Below, piece by piece: positions 1 through 10,900 of a DNA stretch of 64,000 nucleotides (position 1 is the first letter of the stretch; every line of letters begins with the position of its first letter). The position numbers and the translations under genes are program-made. The DNA comes from Patella vulgata (Eukaryota > Mollusca > Gastropoda > Patellidae): positions 12,682,613 through 12,746,612 of the forward strand of contig NC_065881.2 in the NCBI RefSeq assembly GCF_932274485.2, written 5' to 3'. Under the pieces are notes generated by a model. It searched no databases and was not told the origin of the DNA. It was given only the letters and a program-made list of their open reading frames with translations.

Positions 1-147
1 ATTTCAATAGGGGTCTTTACTAGTGGGAGGAAACCGGAGGGCCTCAGAATACCCACGGTGTTGGACTGGCGACCCTACTCCTTGCCACGCCCAACCGGGG
101 AATCGAAATCACGCCAGTTGACTCAATGACAGACCTTACAAATCAGA
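1..147 (-). mobile_element. SINE family A, partial, cut by window start
   Basis: Reads, on the complement, as the tRNA-like head and central domain: the B-box-like GATTCCCCGG, then the GTTTCCTCCCAC-type domain. The 3' part lies beyond the window edge. Confidence 0.7.
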
Positions 148-734
148 CAGTCATAGAACGAAATAAAACCCAAACAAATGGAAATAACATATCTGATTGC
201 CTGCCACCTTAGAAATTCAAACCCTACCGCCATTAAACCACGGTTGATTGACGTTTTTATTTACAGCCAACAATTAGACAAATAGTAGACCTATATAAAT
301 TATAGTGTACGTAAAACCGAACGTGCTATCCGCGTGCTTTACGCTCCAGTATCAGTGTTATATTTACAAGTGGGCCGTTACGAACAATAATCCACCCCTG
401 ACTTCTATCACCCCATCTGATTGGTTATTTGAGCCGACAACGAACCAATTAATCAAGATTTAATATCTACTTTCAGTCATTTGTCAGTTATTTATCGCGG
501 TCGTTGGTGTAAGTACTATAATTGTTGTTTAAGGCTAGGTTTAATGTTGGGGATGGTGGAGCGATGAAGACAAAGACTGTCAGATCTACCACAGTAACCG
601 GTTATTTGGAAAATTACAGGCCGGGATAGAGATGGAATGGGGTGCAAACATTTCCTCATCCCAATATTTTCTATTATTGTCAGACTAACATACGATTATT
701 TGTTAAATACGGTCAAGAAGGAACGTTTTTCACA
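148..734. other. Non-repetitive intergenic stretch
   Basis: No long frame, repeat or RNA gene recognised. A 64-codon frame at 642-836 runs into a decayed SINE and shows no known motif. Confidence 0.5.
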
Positions 735-850
735 TTGAATTCCAACTGTCAAGGGTTCATGTCACCGAGAACACGGGCGGACCCTGATTTTTTGTCCCAA
801 CCAACGACCAGACACTCTTTCGTCCTGTTTCACTGACAAGAGGAAACCAG
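735..850 (-). mobile_element. SINE family B relic (central domain)
   Basis: Contains decayed GAATTCCAACTGTCAAGG, ACACGGG, TTTTTGTCCCA and CACTGACAAGAGGAAACC, in the order seen in complete family B copies read from the 3' end. Both ends are lost. Confidence 0.6.
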
Positions 851-913
851 ATTGAAACATCTCGAGGAACTTCCTCTACCAATACCGGAGTCCAGTCCCA
901 ACGTCATAATCAC

Positions 914-1515
914 TTGGGTTTGAACCTGGCTTGAGTATCGAAGACAGAAATGGCCAGTAATCAATATGTAAGCGGTTCGTCCGACTGATCTATTAATAAA
1001 GAAGAAGTTGGGTTTGAACCTACCTGACTTCACTATGGAAGAAAGAAAAAGGCCAGTAAAAGGTTCTTCCGACTGCTCTAACAATCGTCCTGTAGGTGAG
1101 AAGAATTTAGGTTTGAACCTGGCTTGACTATCGAAGAAAGAAATGACCAGTAATCAATTTGTTAACGGTTCGTCCGACCGGTCTAACAATCACCCTGTAG
1201 GTGAAAGAAGTTAGGTTTGAACTTGGCTTGACTATCTGTAAACGGTTCGTACGACTGGTCTAACAATCGTCCTGTAGGTGAGAAGAAGTTAGGTTTGAAT
1301 GTGGCTTGACTTATCTGTAAACGGTTCGTACGACTGGTCCAACCATCGTCCTGTAGGTGAGAAGAAGTTAGTTTTGAACGTGGCTTGACTATCTGTAAAC
1401 GGTTCGTACGAGTGGTCCAAGAACCGTCCTGTAGGTGAGAGGTTAAGAAAGAAATAGCCAGTAATCAATCTATAAACGGCTCTATACCGACTGGTCCAAC
1501 AATCGTCCCTGTAAG
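914..1515. repeat. Minisatellite, units of about 77-104 bases, six to seven copies
   Basis: Each unit carries GGTTTGAACNTGGCTTGACT, ACGGTTCGTNCGACTGGTC and CAATCGTCCTGTAGGTGAGA. Some units lack the GAAAGAAATGACCAGTAATC segment, so lengths vary. Confidence 0.85.
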
Positions 1516-2057
1516 TGAGCGATTCGTGTAATTATACTGGGAACATATAAGGCACGACTTAACACTATCAATTACGCCCCATCTTCATCTGGAACCAAAA
1601 GCTGGAAAATAAAATGGTTAATACATGGTTATGTTGCTAATATTTTATTCAGGACATGTCATTAGTTAAACGTTTAATAAATAAATGGCCTTTATTTGTG
1701 ACAGTCAAAACATGGGCTCTGTTTAGCCGCTAAATTGCCGCCATTAAACATTAGTTTCTCTAGACGAAAAACGATTATCGAGATTATAAAGACATGAAAT
1801 TAACTCTATAACTTGCGAAAAATAATGTACACTTTTAGTGGTAAATTGGTCTGGTGTGTTTTTACTTGTCTGCTCGGGAAATTGGCGTTTTAGCTTCCTG
1901 TTTGACATCAACCCAATCACTAAAACGCCTATAATTGAATTGGTTTCAATTCCACGAAAGAAGATTTGTCTCTTTACGCGACTGTATAGCTTCCCAGTTT
2001 CTTTAAATATACACTTTATATTTAAAAAATTGATATGGCGTCTTTTCAGCTTCAATA
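1516..2057. other. AT-rich intergenic stretch
   Basis: Overlapping short frames on both strands (1744-2086) have no recognisable domain and AT-driven composition. No repeat recognised. Confidence 0.4.
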
Positions 2058-2415
2058 TTAAAGATACATTATGGGAGATTAGATAAAGGGCTGGTAGTTC
2101 TCATTATAATAGTTAAAAACTAGATAATGTAAAGATAATTTGCTGAAAATTTCAGTCAAATTGATCCACTCTGAACCGTGATTTTAGCGATTGAATTTTC
2201 GTCCTAGCCTCGATCATCAATTATCCACTTTTTGATTTAACCAGAAGCAGGAGGCCGGGTTCTAATCGAGTAAATATCGCAGACTAGCTATGCCATCGAG
2301 AGTTGATTATGGTCTGGATAAGTTAATTAATGTCTAATTAATAATTTAGATAACATTTTAGGCCTAAAGAAGAACTGCAACGGGCAGATTTAGCTCTTGT
2401 ATAATGTATTTTTAA
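2058..2415. mobile_element. TTAA-flanked MITE, copy 1
   Basis: Bounded by TTAA at 2058-2061 and 2412-2415. Left end is AGATACATTATGGGAGATTA; right end reads, inverted, AAATACATTATACAAGAGCT. Internal marks shared with the other copies are AGAGCTGGYAGTTCTC, CTGAAAATTTCAGTC, GATTATGGTCTGGATAAG and CATTTTAGGCCTAAAG. No coding capacity, so it was moved by a transposase encoded elsewhere. The TTAA target points to a piggyBac-type enzyme, although the tips do not begin with the usual CCC. Confidence 0.8.
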
Positions 2416-2995
2416 ATAAAAAAAACAACAATTACCTCCACCAGTTTCTGTTTTAAAGAGTATTTATTTCGAGTTTTAAGATAAATCTGTATTGAATAAA
2501 ATGCAGATTGTCCGTGAACATACACATACACACACACGCGTCTTTTTATTTAAGAATTTAAAGGAGCTAAATCTCTATTCTTTGGCACCTAGAAATGGAC
2601 AAAAATGGGTGGCAACACATATAATAATGTATTATGAATGTATATAAACTAATTTACATTCAATCGTTTCTGTTTTTACTGTAATTTCTAATCAGTTATG
2701 TATGGCGAAATACGCGAAGAGTGCAAATTGAATGGCAGTCGTTGGAGTCTGGTCATTCCAGTCTACTCCAATTGTCCTCCCTTGTTTAGCCTCGTTCATC
2801 CAGTCATTTCATTACAAATGGCGCTCGAAAGCATTCTGGCACGCGATTTGTGTGCAAAGTTAAAAATTGTCATTGTGTCTTAAATATTGGATACCAGAAT
2901 ATTGGATACGGAAAGATAACAACACCAATGTTGATTTAAATTGACCAATAAGTTGTGTTTGCAATATCGAAGACTGTGGATGATATTGAGTTAGA
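2416..2995. other. Non-repetitive AT-rich stretch
   Basis: Nothing recognised beyond a short CA-rich run near 2520. The 61-codon frames at 2698-2883 and 2860-3045 show no family resemblance. Confidence 0.4.
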
Positions 2996-3215
2996 GACTT
3001 TAAATATGGCGTCTTTTTAACATTGACTAAGCCTCGATTGTCCATTTTTTCGTTAAATTTTTAAATCTCACGGGTGTTTAAATCCATTTAAATCTCGGCC
3101 ATCCGGTGTTCTAGACAGTTGATTATAGGCTTGTTATGTTATAATTTATATAACATTTGAATCCGGAAAAAACCCTGCAATAAGAAGATTTCGCTCTTAC
3201 ATAGTTCATCTTTAA
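2996..3215. mobile_element. TTAA MITE, partial copy (right part)
   Basis: Shares CCTCGATTGTCCATTTTTTCG, the GTTGATTATAGGCTT segment and the right end GCTCTTACATAGTTCATCT followed by TTAA (3212-3215). The left end is not recognisable. Confidence 0.55.
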
Positions 3216-3478
3216 GGGGGTTAAAATAACCTTTTATTTTCAAATTAACTCATGCATTGATTATTATATGAATATTCAATATAAAATATATTCAAATCAA
3301 TAAACGGAACCTGTAATCAATATGGTCGTACAATTCGTTCCAAGGTTTGAGAAATCTAAAAATTAATATTTCACGCTAATTAAATTTTACAAAAAAAATT
3401 ATGACAGGTTAGGAATATAGTTTGTCAGCATTGCTCATAATATGTCGAGTCAACGTTAATCTCGGTTTTCCTTCCTTT

Positions 3479-3961
3479 TTAAAGATACACTATGGGAGAT
3501 GAGATAAAGAGCTGGTAGTTCTCACTGTAATAGTTAAAAACTAGATAGTGTAAAGAGAATTTGCTGAAAATTTCTGTCAAATTGATCCACCCTGAACCGT
3601 GTATTCAGCGATTGAATTTTGGGCCTAGCGTCGATCATCATTACTAAAGTCGGTACTATAAAAAAAATATAGTCTCGATTATCCATTTTTTGAGATAATC
3701 AGAAGCAGCAGTCCGAGTTCTAATAAAGTTGCCCCCCCCACCCCGCCGTGAAAAAATTTTCGACCATAAAAAAAATAGATATACATTGTCCGTCAATATT
3801 ACAGCACAACCGAGAACACTTCCCGCGCCTCGTTGCTCTGAGCTAGTTACGGCCCTGTCTGGATAAGTTAATTAATGTCTAATTCATAATTTAGATAACA
3901 TTTCAGGCCTAAAGAAAGGCCTGCAATTGACAGATTTAGCTATTGCATAATGCATGTTTAA
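3479..3961. mobile_element. TTAA-flanked MITE, copy with internal insertion
   Basis: TTAA at 3479-3482 and 3958-3961; left tip AGATACACTATGGGAGAT, right tip inverted ACATGCATTATGCAATAGCT. It is about 125 bases longer than copy 1 because an unrelated C-rich and A-rich segment (about 3730-3855) replaces the short middle section before GTCTGGATAAG. Confidence 0.8.
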
Positions 3962-4920
3962 AAATTGAATATTTAAATTGTTCGTCATATTTAAGTAAAA
4001 AAATCAAATCAAAGTATTAATGATATAAATTACGTGAAACACCATTAGAGAATAATTACACGTTAATTGTATTGATATCATATTGTAGTTATATAAAGAT
4101 ATTTAAATTACTGTGTTTTTGTTTCTGTGAACCATAAGTACACGACCGTCAATCCGCCCAAAAAGAACCACAAGTCCAATTTTGTGACATTTAAATTGTT
4201 CATCATTAATGTATTAATTGTAGATAATCCATCAGCCTTGATTCAGTCGGATTAAAAAGAGGCGCATCAAAATGTTTCAGTGAAAATTGTATATAATATA
4301 TCGTCTGCAGTAAATGCCGAATGTTGACAAATTGACAACAGGATTGAGACCATTTTTGAACTAATGTTCCTTTTAGAGATTCAACTTTTACGATATTTGT
4401 ACATAGTCGGCAAGGAATTTAAAATCTCTCAAATAATGCGCCGAGACATTAATAAATCTCTTTCCTCGTAGCATGATGCATGGCGCATGCCCGTTTTCAT
4501 TATCCCGGGTAGTGCAGAAAGTAAGATGCCCCTCCCTCTCTCCCTCTCTCTCTCTCTCAACTTAATGGAGCGATAATTTGATGTTATATTTCAGAACTAG
4601 TAATATAAGGGCTTTTGAGGATGATTTAAAGTGGTTAAAATGTCCTTAATATCTTTGTCAACAACTTTCTCTTTATTTCATTAATTTCAGATCGGGTTTC
4701 AAGCGTTTCGTCTAAAACACATTTAATATTCAATCTGATGGTTGCTGAATACCCGGATGTCAGGAAATACCCTCAAGAGAAAAAAACCATGTTATTTAGA
4801 ATAGTGCGTCTATTTTAGTATATATTGCAGTGCGCGGACAGAATTTAATCTATGCTACTCCTCTATTTGATTATTTTGATTCCGTTTTAAATTTTCAGTT
4901 ATTAGGTGTAGTATAAAGCA
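3962..4920. other. AT-rich stretch with short CT microsatellite
   Basis: Unique-looking apart from a CCCTCTCTCC/(CT)n run at about 4530-4558. No gene signal. Confidence 0.4.
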
Positions 4921-5061
4921 CGAGACTGAGGTAATGCTGGGGAAAGAAAGACTGAAGAAAATAACCCGAGAAAAAGAAAAACCGAGGCCGACAGGCCAAG
5001 GTTTTTCTGTCGAGGGTTTTTTCGGAAGTCTTTCTTTCCCCCAGCATAACCGAAGTCGAGG
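4921..5061. mobile_element. Foldback element with arms of about 68 bases
   Basis: GAGACTGAGGTAATGCTGGG at the left returns inverted as CCCAGCATAACCGAAGTCGAG at the right. The AAAGAAAGACT and AAAAACCGAGGCC parts of the arms pair too, leaving a loop of only a few bases. Related GAAGAATAACCC pieces recur at about 5179-5226. No coding capacity. Confidence 0.7.
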
Positions 5062-5880
5062 ACTTGATCTTGCTTATAAAGCGTCTATGTTTACATGTAC
5101 GCAAGATGAGAATATCCCAGAATTCCCGTAAGAAAAACCTTATATCATGTTTTCTTATGGAAAAAAAACCTTTCCTGGAAGAATAACCCGGTACATGTTT
5201 AAAGAAAAACTTTCAGAAGAATAACCCCAAATTTCCCTGTATATATATATACGAAGCCCCGACTTTCAGACCGCAAGTTATTCCGGGACCCCAAAGATCA
5301 AAGAGATTTACCGTTATATGTTTATAAGTAAATGTAAATATATACATCAGAAGACCCTCGATTAGGGGCAGAAATATAGCTTATGATTTGATGTGGTCCA
5401 AACTGTAAAAGTGATTGATTTTTTTAACAACCAAATTTAAGAAGAAATTTATGGATTAAACCATTTCTGAACTGTTATTCCTCTTAAAGTCTTAAAGATT
5501 CAACTTTTACAGTATTGTAATCTACAGGGAATTTAAAATCCCTCCAATGATGAGCAAAGACACCCCCTCTCTCTCTCTCTCTCTCTCTCTCTTTGTCGCT
5601 CTATCTCTCTCTCTGTTTTTATCTTGTGATAGTGAAGAGCCTTGGGCATGAACTTCAATGTATCTGTGCGCATTGTAAGAACTCACTGTTATAAGTATTA
5701 TTAACTAAACCAAATGTATGTTATCTATACATTTATGCAGAGATTTATGCTTTTATTTAACTGACCAAATTTTAATAATTTTTTTTGTTTATACATTTAT
5801 TTACCGCAAACATAGAAATATTTGTATTTCATCTACTTTAAAATGTTAAATTGTTATTAAACCAGTGTAATAGAAATCAG
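5062..5880. other. AT-rich stretch with CT microsatellite
   Basis: Holds a (CT)n run at about 5570-5625. Otherwise unique-looking; no gene recognised. Confidence 0.4.
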
Positions 5881-6036
5881 GGGACTGTTTCACGAAATTT
5901 TAAATAAGATAAAATCCAAATTTTAGTAATTTGATTGGATAATATTAGGTTGATTTTAGTGCTTAGCCAATCAAAATTGAACTATCTAACTAAAATTTGG
6001 ATTTTATCTTTAGTTAAGATTTCGAGAAACAGGGCC
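5881..6036. mobile_element. Foldback MITE with CCTGTTTCACGAAAT-type termini, copy 1
   Basis: Left arm GGGACTGTTTCACGAAATTT to CCAAATTTTAGT (5881-5927) pairs with the right arm ACTAAAATTTGG to GAGAAACAGGGCCC (about 5989-6036). The middle holds GATTGGATAATATTAGGTTG. A second copy lies at 28151-28267. Confidence 0.8.
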
Positions 6037-6798
6037 CAACATACCTTTTGTCTTTTCATCGTTTACCGTGAAATAAAGCAGTGCAGCTTTACAACTGGGC
6101 TAATATTCCCGGATATATAAGATAATAAATGCATTGCGGTAGGTTTAAAATAAATGTCGCTATGCGGCATAAAATTAACATCGCCAATAACCGTTATAAC
6201 GACATCGTTAGCGATTAATAAACTATTCTATGATACGCGTAAACAATGTCTACATCATCAAATTCGATCGAATCCATCGACGATTATTATCCGATTAACT
6301 GCTCAAGCTTTCATCTTGGAAACCGCGCGAAACGTCAGTCTACGTTTCATAAATTCATATATATATCATTGCATTTAGACATTTATATGTTTTTGTACAC
6401 GAATACCGCGTTGTTGGTTTTATTTTCTATAAACTAGAAACATGTGTTGCTTATTTACAGTAGGACATATTAAAACTCATAGTTTACATGTATAGCATAA
6501 TCCCCTTCTTTGCCTTTCTGACCGATTCAATTATGGTTTATTAGCTCTTTATTTCACGCTTATTGTCCCGCTAGCCTAAAATCTATCGCTTTATTCGACG
6601 CCATTCTTACAGCTGTGACGCTTAATGTATGGATTGGACGCGGATCAACGAATCTATGAAATACAATCAGCGCTGTATTTACAGATATCACGATTCGTTG
6701 TCTTTCGATCCGTTTTACTCATTTTATTTACGTTTCTTAGTCGAATTAAGCGATACAACCTCCGCTTTTGGTTGACAAAAGCGTGTGTCACACATCAA
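6037..6798. other. Repeat-free region upstream of emx, candidate cis-regulatory DNA
   Basis: No repeats; CpG content appears higher than in the surroundings (for example CGACATCGTTAGCGATTAAT near 6200). Short frames here (6154-6437, 6625-6849) show no domains. Lack of transposons before a developmental gene is compatible with regulatory constraint; this is inference. Confidence 0.35.
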
Positions 6799-6860
6799 CC
6801 AATCACAGTCCCGCTATCGCTAAGCTCCGCCCCCGATACCAGTAATTAGCGTTTAATTGG
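6799..6860 (+). promoter_or_regulatory. Putative emx core promoter region (CCAAT and GC boxes)
   Basis: Within 62 bases lie a CCAAT motif at 6799-6803, a GC-box-like CTCCGCCCCC at 6825-6834, a TAATTA homeodomain-type core near 6844, and an inverted CCAAT (ATTGG) at 6856-6860. They sit 310-375 bases before the emx ATG in a repeat-free, locally GC-richer stretch. No clear TATA box was recognised. Transcription start between about 6880 and 7000 is inference. Confidence 0.35.
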
Positions 6861-7172
6861 CTGAAAGTGTTCTGGGCGTGTAGCTGTCAAATAGAACACT
6901 AGCACGAGAAGTAGGCTGGTATAGAGGTAATTTTCACCACATGGTTTTTATTTCGTGTTTGATTGTTTAACGCTTGCGATCACGATTGTTGCGGTGTTAA
7001 AGCCAGCAAAATATACAAAGGAATTTAGTAGCCAAGTGGGTCAGCCATTCGACTGACGTTTTAGCAGACGATAATTTTGTGTTTGATACGTGGATGTGTT
7101 CTTCGACAAGCAGACGAGGGTCATTCTGAATTCTCTTCGCTTCTTTTTAATGTACTGAGTTATTTAGAAAAC

Positions 7173-7563
7173 ATGGCGACATTAGCTATGGAACCTCGCG
7201 TGAAGAAACCACATGGATTTTCTATAGACGCCTTAATAGGGCGGAAAGATGACCGAGACCGGGCGAAAACACCCGAATCACCCCGAACGGACAAAACAGG
7301 ATCCCCGGAAATGGAGAATCGTTGCAACAGATACACAGGAGATGAATTAAAACATTTATTTACTAATTTAAGCGGACATTCTGAAAGTAGTTTATTTCAG
7401 CCATTACGTGTGTGTAATAGGGTTTTACCTAATGTTAACCCCTCGCCGTTTCAGTCCCATATTCCCATTAACCCCCTTCTCTACGGACTGGGCAGAGAGA
7501 TGCCCCATCCTCATCAACAATGGCTGGCCAGATACCCAGGTTTTATGCATCCTAGATATCCGA
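7173..7563 (+). CDS. emx: emx coding exon 1
   Basis: Codes residues 1-130 plus the first base of codon 131. The start is the ATG at 7173 in a good animal context (A at -3, G at +4), giving [20 protein letters not shown]. An open frame extends upstream to 7077 but holds no earlier ATG. The exon ends at CCGA|GTGAGT; splicing after 7563 leaves an A that joins TG of exon 2 to make Met131. The exon holds the eh1-like motif, a charged linker rich in R, D, K and P, a proline/asparagine-rich stretch and the [16 protein letters not shown] segment preceding the homeodomain. Confidence 0.9.
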
Positions 7564-7926
7564 GTGAGTATATTTTATGTATGTTTATATAGACACGACT
7601 CAAACACGGATGTTTATTTTATTCTTGAATAATAATTTCATATTTTGAACACTTCGTAAACGATCATTGTAAATAATAAAAACAGTTTTAATGACATTGA
7701 TTTTAGCTATGAATGTTATGGACAAGGCTCAAACGCGGATGTTAATTTTAATCTTAAATGATAATTTCATATTTTGACTATCTAGTAATCGGCCATTGTG
7801 AATATATTAATAAACTGTTTTAATGGCATTTATTAAACCGGAAAAACACCGGACGCTTATCTGTGGACTACTTTTACTGTATATTATTAAACTGTTTATG
7901 ATTGCGTCATTCATTTGATAAAGACA

Positions 7927-7968
<42 letters not shown>

Positions 7969-10900
7969 GTTTAACGTCCAATCGACACAAACTATGTCAT
8001 TTCGGTACTAACATGGTGCAATTTTATTTCAATAATTCGCTTGCGCGTAGGGGTCTTTGGGAGGAAACCGGCGACCCGGAGAAAAACCCACGAGGTTGGA
8101 CAGGTGATCCTACTCCTTGTCACGTACAACCGGGGACTCAATGACAGACCTTATGATGCAGCGCTCACACGCTAACCATTCGGTCACCCAACACCCCTGA
8201 TAAAGACAGTTGAAAAATTTCTCAGTAATAAACAGAAATTTGTATTCCATCGCATTGTGCCCTGTGCATTTGTAAATATTGATGAAAATGTGATTTTCTC
8301 AGTGTGTAACTGTCAGAAGCATATTTGAATAGGTGATGGGTTTCATGTAGGCCTATCCATCTCAAATCTTGTTATCAAATTCATTTATATTGAGAGAAAT
8401 TAAATATATTTATTAAAATATATTTAAATAAATCTTGATAAATACTGAAGACTGTCATGGTCTGTGTGTCATTTGGAATTTCCATAGTTAACACTTAATA
8501 TATATGAACACAATATATATTTAAAAAAACCCATCGAATTTACAGCGTTTAGGTACACAATTGCAACTGTCAAAAGTGTATATAAATGAAATGAAATGGG
8601 GTTTAACGTCCTACTGTTTCAAAAAAAAGAAGTGTATACTATATTACAAGCTTGAAAACGCCAAGAGAAAACTATTTCTAAAACTCGCCAAAATAAATCA
8701 GTAATTGTTCTACTGTTTGATAGATTATTGTTCTATATGCGAGAAAATATTCTTAACTAGACCAATAGCATTTTACATATTATATTGTAGCGTACTGGAC
8801 TAGTGTCGTTCAGAAAAGGGGCGCGCACTCCCGGGCATCTATTTCAGAAAGGTCATATAGTGAAATTACATTAGGTGTTGTGAAATTCATAATTATCGCA
8901 GTTAACTTTGTTTTCGTAAATGTCCTATTTGATTTGAATATTTATTTTATTTTATCTGTTTTACATATTTAAAATGTATTTCTTCTCCCATTTATCAGAA
9001 CTAGGCCCCCATACGTGATTCTTGGAGACATACATGCAATGGGTTTCTCCCGGGCATCTCCAAACACCTGCACATCACTGGGATGGAAACGACGATGTAA
9101 ACAATATATACATTAATATATAAATGACATTTAGTAACTGAATGCAAATAACACATGACACAATTATATGGAATACAAATTACTACAGGCCCGGGACTGT
9201 ACAGCGCAATGGACGCTTACGGCTAGCCCCCGGATCCATTCACTTAATTTGATACATTCGTTTGTTTGTGATTTCTGCCTATTGTGTCTTGTCCGTAGAT
9301 TGTTTTTGTGTAAATTATGTGTGGTTCAGTCCCCCTGCATTTACTATTAGAAGTTTATATCAAGCTACGTTTATCAGACTACGTTTCGAGAAGAATTCTC
9401 TCGTCTTTCTAAGTAATTTGTATTCCATATAATCGTGTTGTGTGTTATTAAACAATGTAGCACAATATATTACATCCGAGTACAGGCACGTTAAAACTTG
9501 AAACTATTAAATCTAACGATGCATGATCAAGTATCTGTCTACCATGGCCCGAAACACAGTATCATTTATACAGTAGGTATTGTATATAAACAAATTATAC
9601 AAATCTTATACTATTGTTTGATTTTAAAATCTTGGTTAAAATGACAAAAACACAAATCATATACACCATTATTCGATTTTAAAATTTCAGTCACAGTGAC
9701 ACAAAGCATGTTATATTTTGATTTTAAATGACAAATACTCTTCTTCGATTTTAAAATCTCAGCTATAATGATACAAATTAAATACTATATTATGATTTTA
9801 AAATCTCAGCTAAAATATACAAATCAAATACTATGTTATGATTCTAAAATGTCGGCTAAATAATATAAATCAAATACAATATTATGATTTTAAAATGTCA
9901 GTTCAAATGAGAACAACGCAGATCAGCCCCTATCTGTTGATTTTGAAATCTCAGCTACATGATACAAATCAAATACTATGTTATGATTTTAAACAAGAAA
10001 ACTTTTTGATTTTGAAATCTTGCCTTAAATGATACAAATCATGTTTTGATTTTAAAATCTCAGCTAAAATGACAACACAGATTAACACGTATTTTTTTTT
10101 TGAAACCTCAGCTTGTATGTAAACAGTACAATTTGCTGATTTTAAAATCCCAATTAAAATAAGACAAATCATATACATAGTTTTGATTAAAAATCTTAAC
10201 TAAAAGTACAACAACACACATCAGATACTCCATTTTTTAATTTTAAAATCTCCAATAAAATGATAAAAATCATTTTTTATGTTTTGATGTTTTTCTATCT
10301 CGGTAAAATGACAACAACACAAACCAGATACTGCGTTCTTCGATTTTAAAATCTCATATTTTGAAATCCCCTCTTTATTGCATTACAATAAAACGTATAA
10401 GGTTATCTACATACACAAATAATAAAGTGTAGAGGCAGCACAAAACCAAACAAACAAACTTAAAAAAAACAAAGATAAAGTTAAAAAAAACCCAAAGATA
10501 TAAAAAATAAAACCCAATAATCATTTCAATAATAATCCAACCTTTTAATAGTTCTACATTTTAATAATTCACATTTTAATAGATTTATATTTTAATGTGT
10601 ACACGGGACGTCGGTTTTCCTTATAAATATATAATATAATCTGTATTGCATAAAAAATCATTATAAGATACTGTACATACTATATAAAATCTACATGAAA
10701 CAAACATAGGAAAACAGAGATATAGTTACAATAGCATTAACAAAACTGTACAATTTTATCTGCATTCACGAATATTTAATTGTACAGGACACAGGGTAGT
10801 TATAATTGAGGAACACAGAGATACAGTTACAATAACATAAATGATTGGGATTAAGCATTTTAATAGTTCTAAATTTTAATTTTAATAGTTCTAGTTTTAT

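Noticed and set aside
7077-7172. Upstream extension of the emx exon 1 frame (32 codons)
   Set aside because: It has no ATG; it opens only at a TTG. The ATG at 7173 has good context and begins the Emx-like sequence.
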